DNA of 52,290 nt from the NCBI GenBank assembly GCA_002723345.1, contig PBNV01000039.1:1-52290 (forward strand), written 5' to 3'. The translations under genes were made by a program, and so were the position numbers. The DNA comes from Rhodospirillaceae bacterium (GTDB taxonomy: Bacteria > Pseudomonadota > Alphaproteobacteria > Rhodospirillales > UBA2165). Shown here piece by piece: positions 49,097 through 52,290 of this stretch; positions within the stretch are counted from its first letter, which is position 1, and each line of letters begins with the position of its first letter. The notes below the pieces were generated by a model that had not been told where the DNA came from, searched no databases, and saw only the letters and a list, made by a program, of their open reading frames with translations.

Positions 49097-49948
49097 ATGA
49101 AGACACTCGAAGATGAACTGCAGAATGCCCGCGATGCTCTGGTTTGGCAACTGGAAGAAGGCATTGATGAATGCATTGGCGAAACCCCAATGGATCGGTT
49201 TCAGCAAGCGCTGCCCCCTGCTGCTGCCGAAGCCCGACTGGGCGAGCCTAATTCGGGTGACACAGCCCCGCCGCAGGCGGTTTCTCGCCATGTGACGAGC
49301 CGGCCATTAGAGCCTCCGGTGCAGATAGCGAGAAACATCCCCGGAGTGCAGAGCGCTGCGGATCTTGCATCTCAATGCGCCAGCATTGCTCATTTGGAGG
49401 AAGCTGTGCGGGCGTTTGACGGCTGTCCCCTCAAACAGACCGCCACCAACACGGTATTCGCTGACGGTAGTCCGGATGCCAAGATTATGTTCATCGGCGA
49501 AGCGCCGGGCGCTGATGAGGACCGCCAAGGCAGGCCCTTTGTCGGCATGAGTGGCCAGCTCTTGAATAAAATGGCAGCGTCTATCGGATTAAATCGGACA
49601 AATTTTTACATCACGAACATTGTCTTCTGGCGCCCTCCCGGGAACCGGAACCCGTCCACCGGCGAAATCGCTGTTTGCCTGCCGTTCGTAGAGCGCCATA
49701 TTGAACTTGTCGGTCCCGATATTCTAGTGCCCCTCGGCGGACCGGCGGCTAAAACCCTGTTAGGCGTCCAACAGGGTATCACTCGTCTCCGGGGTAAATG
49801 GCTCTCCTATCAGACGAGCAACATGGCTGCTCCCATTGATGTATTACCTTTTTTCCACCCTGCATACCTTTTACGCTCTCCGGCCCATAAACGTGAGAGT
49901 TGGCAAGATCTGCTGATCATCAAGAATCGGCTGGCGTCCGGGAGTTAA
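49097..49948 (+). CDS. Family-4-like uracil-DNA glycosylase with incomplete iron-sulfur site
   Basis: Base-excision repair enzyme of the family-4 (thermostable-type) UDG superfamily. An N-terminal extension (1-90) precedes the catalytic domain: [20 protein letters not shown] (134-153), [26 protein letters not shown] and [17 protein letters not shown]. By alignment with Thermus UDGa the four cluster cysteines fall at 107, 110, 178 and 194; here only Cys110 and Cys194 remain, with Phe107 and Trp178 instead. The cluster is therefore probably absent or altered. It precedes a lytic transglycosylase and is divergent from ETF-QO. Confidence 0.85.
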   Translation: MKTLEDELQNARDALVWQLEEGIDECIGETPMDRFQQALPPAAAEARLGEPNSGDTAPPQAVSRHVTSRPLEPPVQIARNIPGVQSAADLASQCASIAHLEEAVRAFDGCPLKQTATNTVFADGSPDAKIMFIGEAPGADEDRQGRPFVGMSGQLLNKMAASIGLNRTNFYITNIVFWRPPGNRNPSTGEIAVCLPFVERHIELVGPDILVPLGGPAAKTLLGVQQGITRLRGKWLSYQTSNMAAPIDVLPFFHPAYLLRSPAHKRESWQDLLIIKNRLASGS

Positions 49949-50210
49949 CTCATAAACAATAGGATGTTATCACTTTCAGCCTTTATGTGTAAGTGGGGCG
50001 GCGGAGCAGGATAACTCGAGAGGGTGCTCCCTGAGTTTGGTTTTCCAGCGGTGAAAATCTTATCGTCCTAGAAGCAAACGAGGGCGTACGTTGGTTGCCT
50101 GCGCGGCCAGATTCCCGTATGGTTCGATTTCGTTTATTTGGCCAATTATGCTGAAAATCCCCGCGAAGGGGTGCCAAAGCACTTAAGGGGTAATCCTGAA
50201 TTATAATTTC

Positions 50211-52157
50211 ATGACAATGGGCGTGGTATGGAAAGGCCTTATGGCCATCGCAGTGAGTTCGGTCATCTATGCTGGAGCTTACGCCGCCCCCATGGCCGAG
50301 CCAGAACCTAAGACCACCTCTCAGAACACCTCGCGATATGCCCCAATGAAAAAGCTTGCGATCGTGCCGGGGCGTAAGCCGCGGTATGTCGAGCAGTTTA
50401 ACATCGAAAACTATCTCCTCGACGGTGAGAGAGCCCCCCGATGGACGAACGGGGAAATTCCATCCATCTTGTCCGAGTCGGATGTCAGCCGGTATCGGGT
50501 AATTTTCCGAGTTCAGCAAGAGGGAGATTGGCACCTCGCTGATAAAATTATTCGCTCGATCGACAACCCCATCCTAATGGGGCATGTCTTGGCCCAACGC
50601 TACCTGCACCCAACAAAATATCGGTCCAGTTACGGCGAACTGAGATCGTGGATGGCTTCTTATGCTGATCATCCAGACGCGCGGCGGCTTTATAGGTTGG
50701 CGCTAAAGCGCCGGCCAGCAAATTGGAAATTACCCAAACCGCCAGCGGGGCATTCCCTCAATGGCTCTGGTCATGATGGCCGCAAAATTTCCTATCGGGT
50801 GTATAATCCGCGCAAAAAACTCAATAGGGCGCAGCGGCGGGAAATGCGGAGCTATGAGCGTCGCCTCCGATTCTATTTGCGTAAGGGATGGACCCTGGCT
50901 TTCAAGCGGCTGGTCAATAATCACCGCGTGAAAATGCTTTTCCATTCTGTTCAAATGGATAAGGAGCGAGCTAATTTGGCAGCCGGCTATTTCGCAGCGG
51001 GGCGCGACGACTGGGCACTAAAGTGGGCTGAGAAGGCCGCTGGACGGTCCGGTAAATATTTACCGGAAGCCCATTGGACGGCTGCCATGGCGTCCTGGCG
51101 GCTCAAACAATTCAAGAACTCTCGCGCCCATTTCGATGCCGTGGCCAGGTCTGAATATGCCTCGCCCTGGATTGTGTCAGCGGGCGCTTTTTGGGCAGCA
51201 CGCGCAAGTATTAAAGTCCGCAAACCGGAAGATTTTAGCCGGTATTTAGAGATTGCAGCAGAGCATCCCCGGACATTCTACGGCTTGTTGGGGAGCTTTT
51301 TGCTCAATCGGAAGGTAAACTTCAACTGGGCGCCGCCGCCACTGGCTAAGCAGGCAGTGGCGGAATTGGCCAATGCACCGGGTGGGCGCCGCGCCGTTAC
51401 TCTCTTGCAAGTGGGGGAGGACCTCCGGGCGGAGCGGGAGTTGCGCACCGTCTTTTCATCAGCAAAACCCGAGTTGGCGCGGGCGATGCTAGCTTTAGCC
51501 GACCGTGCTGAGATGCCCTCTCTCGCCATGCGTCTTGGCAATCTCCTGGTCTCGTCCAGCGATGAGTTATATGACAGTACTGCCTATCCAGCGCCGGCGC
51601 TCCGTGCGGGGAAAAACAAAATCATCGACCGCGAACTCATCCTCGCCATCGTTCGTCAGGAGTCGGGTTTTAATCCTAGAGCCAAAAGTCACAGGGGCGC
51701 GCGCGGGCTCATGCAGTTGATGCCGGGTACTGCTAGCTTTGTCGCCAAAGACAGAAAGTACAGGAGTTCCAAACGGAGGGAGCTGTTCGACCCAGAGACC
51801 AATATCGAACTCGGCCAACGCTACATTGATATTTTGCTTAAGGACAAGCGGGTGAAGGGTGACTTATTCCGCATGACAACCGCGTGGAATGCGGGCCCCG
51901 GAAATCTCAATAAATGGTCCCTCAAAGTGCAACATGGCAATGATCCGCTGCTCTTCATCGAGAGTATTCCTGCTAAGGAAACGCGGATCTTTGTGGAGCG
52001 TGTTCTGACAAATTATTGGGTGTACCGGGCACGTTTCCGCCAACCTTTGGGCTCGCTTGAGGCGGTTGCATCGGGCAAGTGGCCGATCTACCGGTCGAAA
52101 AGGCCTAATGGGACCGAACTCGCTGGTGAGATGCCGTTGGGCGGCGAGGCGCAGTAA
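50211..52157 (+). CDS. Soluble lytic murein transglycosylase (Slt70-like)
   Basis: Periplasmic enzyme cleaving peptidoglycan glycan strands to 1,6-anhydro ends. A signal peptide (VVWKGLMAIAVSSVIYAGAYA) is followed by a long alpha-superhelical region (EGDWHLADKIIRSIDNP, LYRLALKRRPANW, DWALKWAEKAAGRS) and a C-terminal SLT domain with ILAIVRQESGFNPRAKSHRG (catalytic Glu484) and LMQLMPGTASFVA, then TTAWNAGPGNL. At 648 residues it matches Slt70 layout. ATG codons at 50211 and 50217 are both possible starts. Confidence 0.93.
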   Translation: MTMGVVWKGLMAIAVSSVIYAGAYAAPMAEPEPKTTSQNTSRYAPMKKLAIVPGRKPRYVEQFNIENYLLDGERAPRWTNGEIPSILSESDVSRYRVIFRVQQEGDWHLADKIIRSIDNPILMGHVLAQRYLHPTKYRSSYGELRSWMASYADHPDARRLYRLALKRRPANWKLPKPPAGHSLNGSGHDGRKISYRVYNPRKKLNRAQRREMRSYERRLRFYLRKGWTLAFKRLVNNHRVKMLFHSVQMDKERANLAAGYFAAGRDDWALKWAEKAAGRSGKYLPEAHWTAAMASWRLKQFKNSRAHFDAVARSEYASPWIVSAGAFWAARASIKVRKPEDFSRYLEIAAEHPRTFYGLLGSFLLNRKVNFNWAPPPLAKQAVAELANAPGGRRAVTLLQVGEDLRAERELRTVFSSAKPELARAMLALADRAEMPSLAMRLGNLLVSSSDELYDSTAYPAPALRAGKNKIIDRELILAIVRQESGFNPRAKSHRGARGLMQLMPGTASFVAKDRKYRSSKRRELFDPETNIELGQRYIDILLKDKRVKGDLFRMTTAWNAGPGNLNKWSLKVQHGNDPLLFIESIPAKETRIFVERVLTNYWVYRARFRQPLGSLEAVASGKWPIYRSKRPNGTELAGEMPLGGEAQ

Positions 52158-52173
52158 TGGGAATTAGAGTGGT

Positions 52174-52290
52174 ATGAGCCGAGAAAGAGAATTTTTACCT
52201 GTGAATATTGCTGTCATGACAGTCTCCGACACACGGACGCTGGAGAATGATAAATCCGGCGATACATTAGTGGATCGGCTCGATGGAGCC
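52174..52290 (+). CDS. moaB: Molybdenum cofactor biosynthesis protein MoaB (3' truncated)
   Basis: Only the first 39 codons are inside the window. They begin MSREREFLPVNIAVMTVSDT and go on with LENDKSGDTLVDRL, the typical N-terminus of MoaB/MogA molybdopterin adenylyltransferases. The ATG is 16 bases after the transglycosylase stop. The rest of the protein lies beyond the window edge. Confidence 0.85.
   Translation, partial: MSREREFLPVNIAVMTVSDTRTLENDKSGDTLVDRLDGA

Noticed and set aside
49983..50534. 183-codon frame on the minus strand
   Set aside because: It runs antisense through the start of the lytic transglycosylase gene and has no domain motif or ribosome site.

Overview
The window is a contiguous chromosomal segment of an alphaproteobacterium, probably a free-living, possibly marine, Rhodospirillales-like lineage. 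The evidence is the long division/cell-wall cluster continuing into lpxC, bamD, recN and ligA; the split F0 operon with paired b and b' subunits; the smc/dsbA/dciA/mutY neighbourhood; and the ETF-QO/TPR/ispE block. No species can be named from sequence reading alone.

Layout. (1) Positions 1-19569, all on +, hold an almost gap-free cell-wall and division operon: murF (cut by the window edge), mraY, murD, ftsW, murG, murC, murB, ddl, ftsQ, ftsA, ftsZ, then lpxC, bamD, recN, ligA. Stop/start overlaps of the ATGA or TAATG type join many of the genes. (2) Positions 20068-22530, on -, hold the F0 part of ATP synthase (atpI-B-E-F'-F), with a promoter-like sequence upstream. The F1 genes are not in the window. 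(3) Positions 22723-30925 hold smc, a DsbA-like oxidoreductase, DciA (DUF721) and mutY. This usually compact block is split by two + strand genes, a luciferase-like flavin oxidoreductase and a gentisate-dioxygenase-like bicupin.

(4) Positions 30922-44183 are accessory. They hold an orphan flagellin-like protein, an isopenicillin-N-synthase-type Fe/2OG oxygenase, a glutathione transferase, an L-asparaginase II, an arylsulfotransferase-like propeller protein, a cytoplasmic-type reductive dehalogenase homologue with an internally duplicated corrinoid domain, a second gentisate-dioxygenase-like bicupin, a carbamoyltransferase with two small membrane proteins (an SxtI/SxtK/SxtJ-like cassette that includes a 49-residue gene), and a TauD/TfdA oxygenase. 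The block stops at a tRNA-Gln(UUG) gene whose 3' end faces it. I see no integrase or transposase and no dedicated regulator.

(5) Positions 44375-52290 return to core genes: tRNA-Gln, ispE, a membrane-anchored TPR protein and ETF-ubiquinone oxidoreductase on -, then a family-4-like uracil-DNA glycosylase, a lytic transglycosylase and the start of moaB on +.

The most interesting parts are the duplicated-domain RdhA next to a ring-cleavage-type bicupin, the three-gene carbamoyltransferase cassette, and the orphan flagellin-like gene whose Shine-Dalgarno sits in a perfect hairpin loop. Function calls rest on motif reading and family knowledge; no database search was run.
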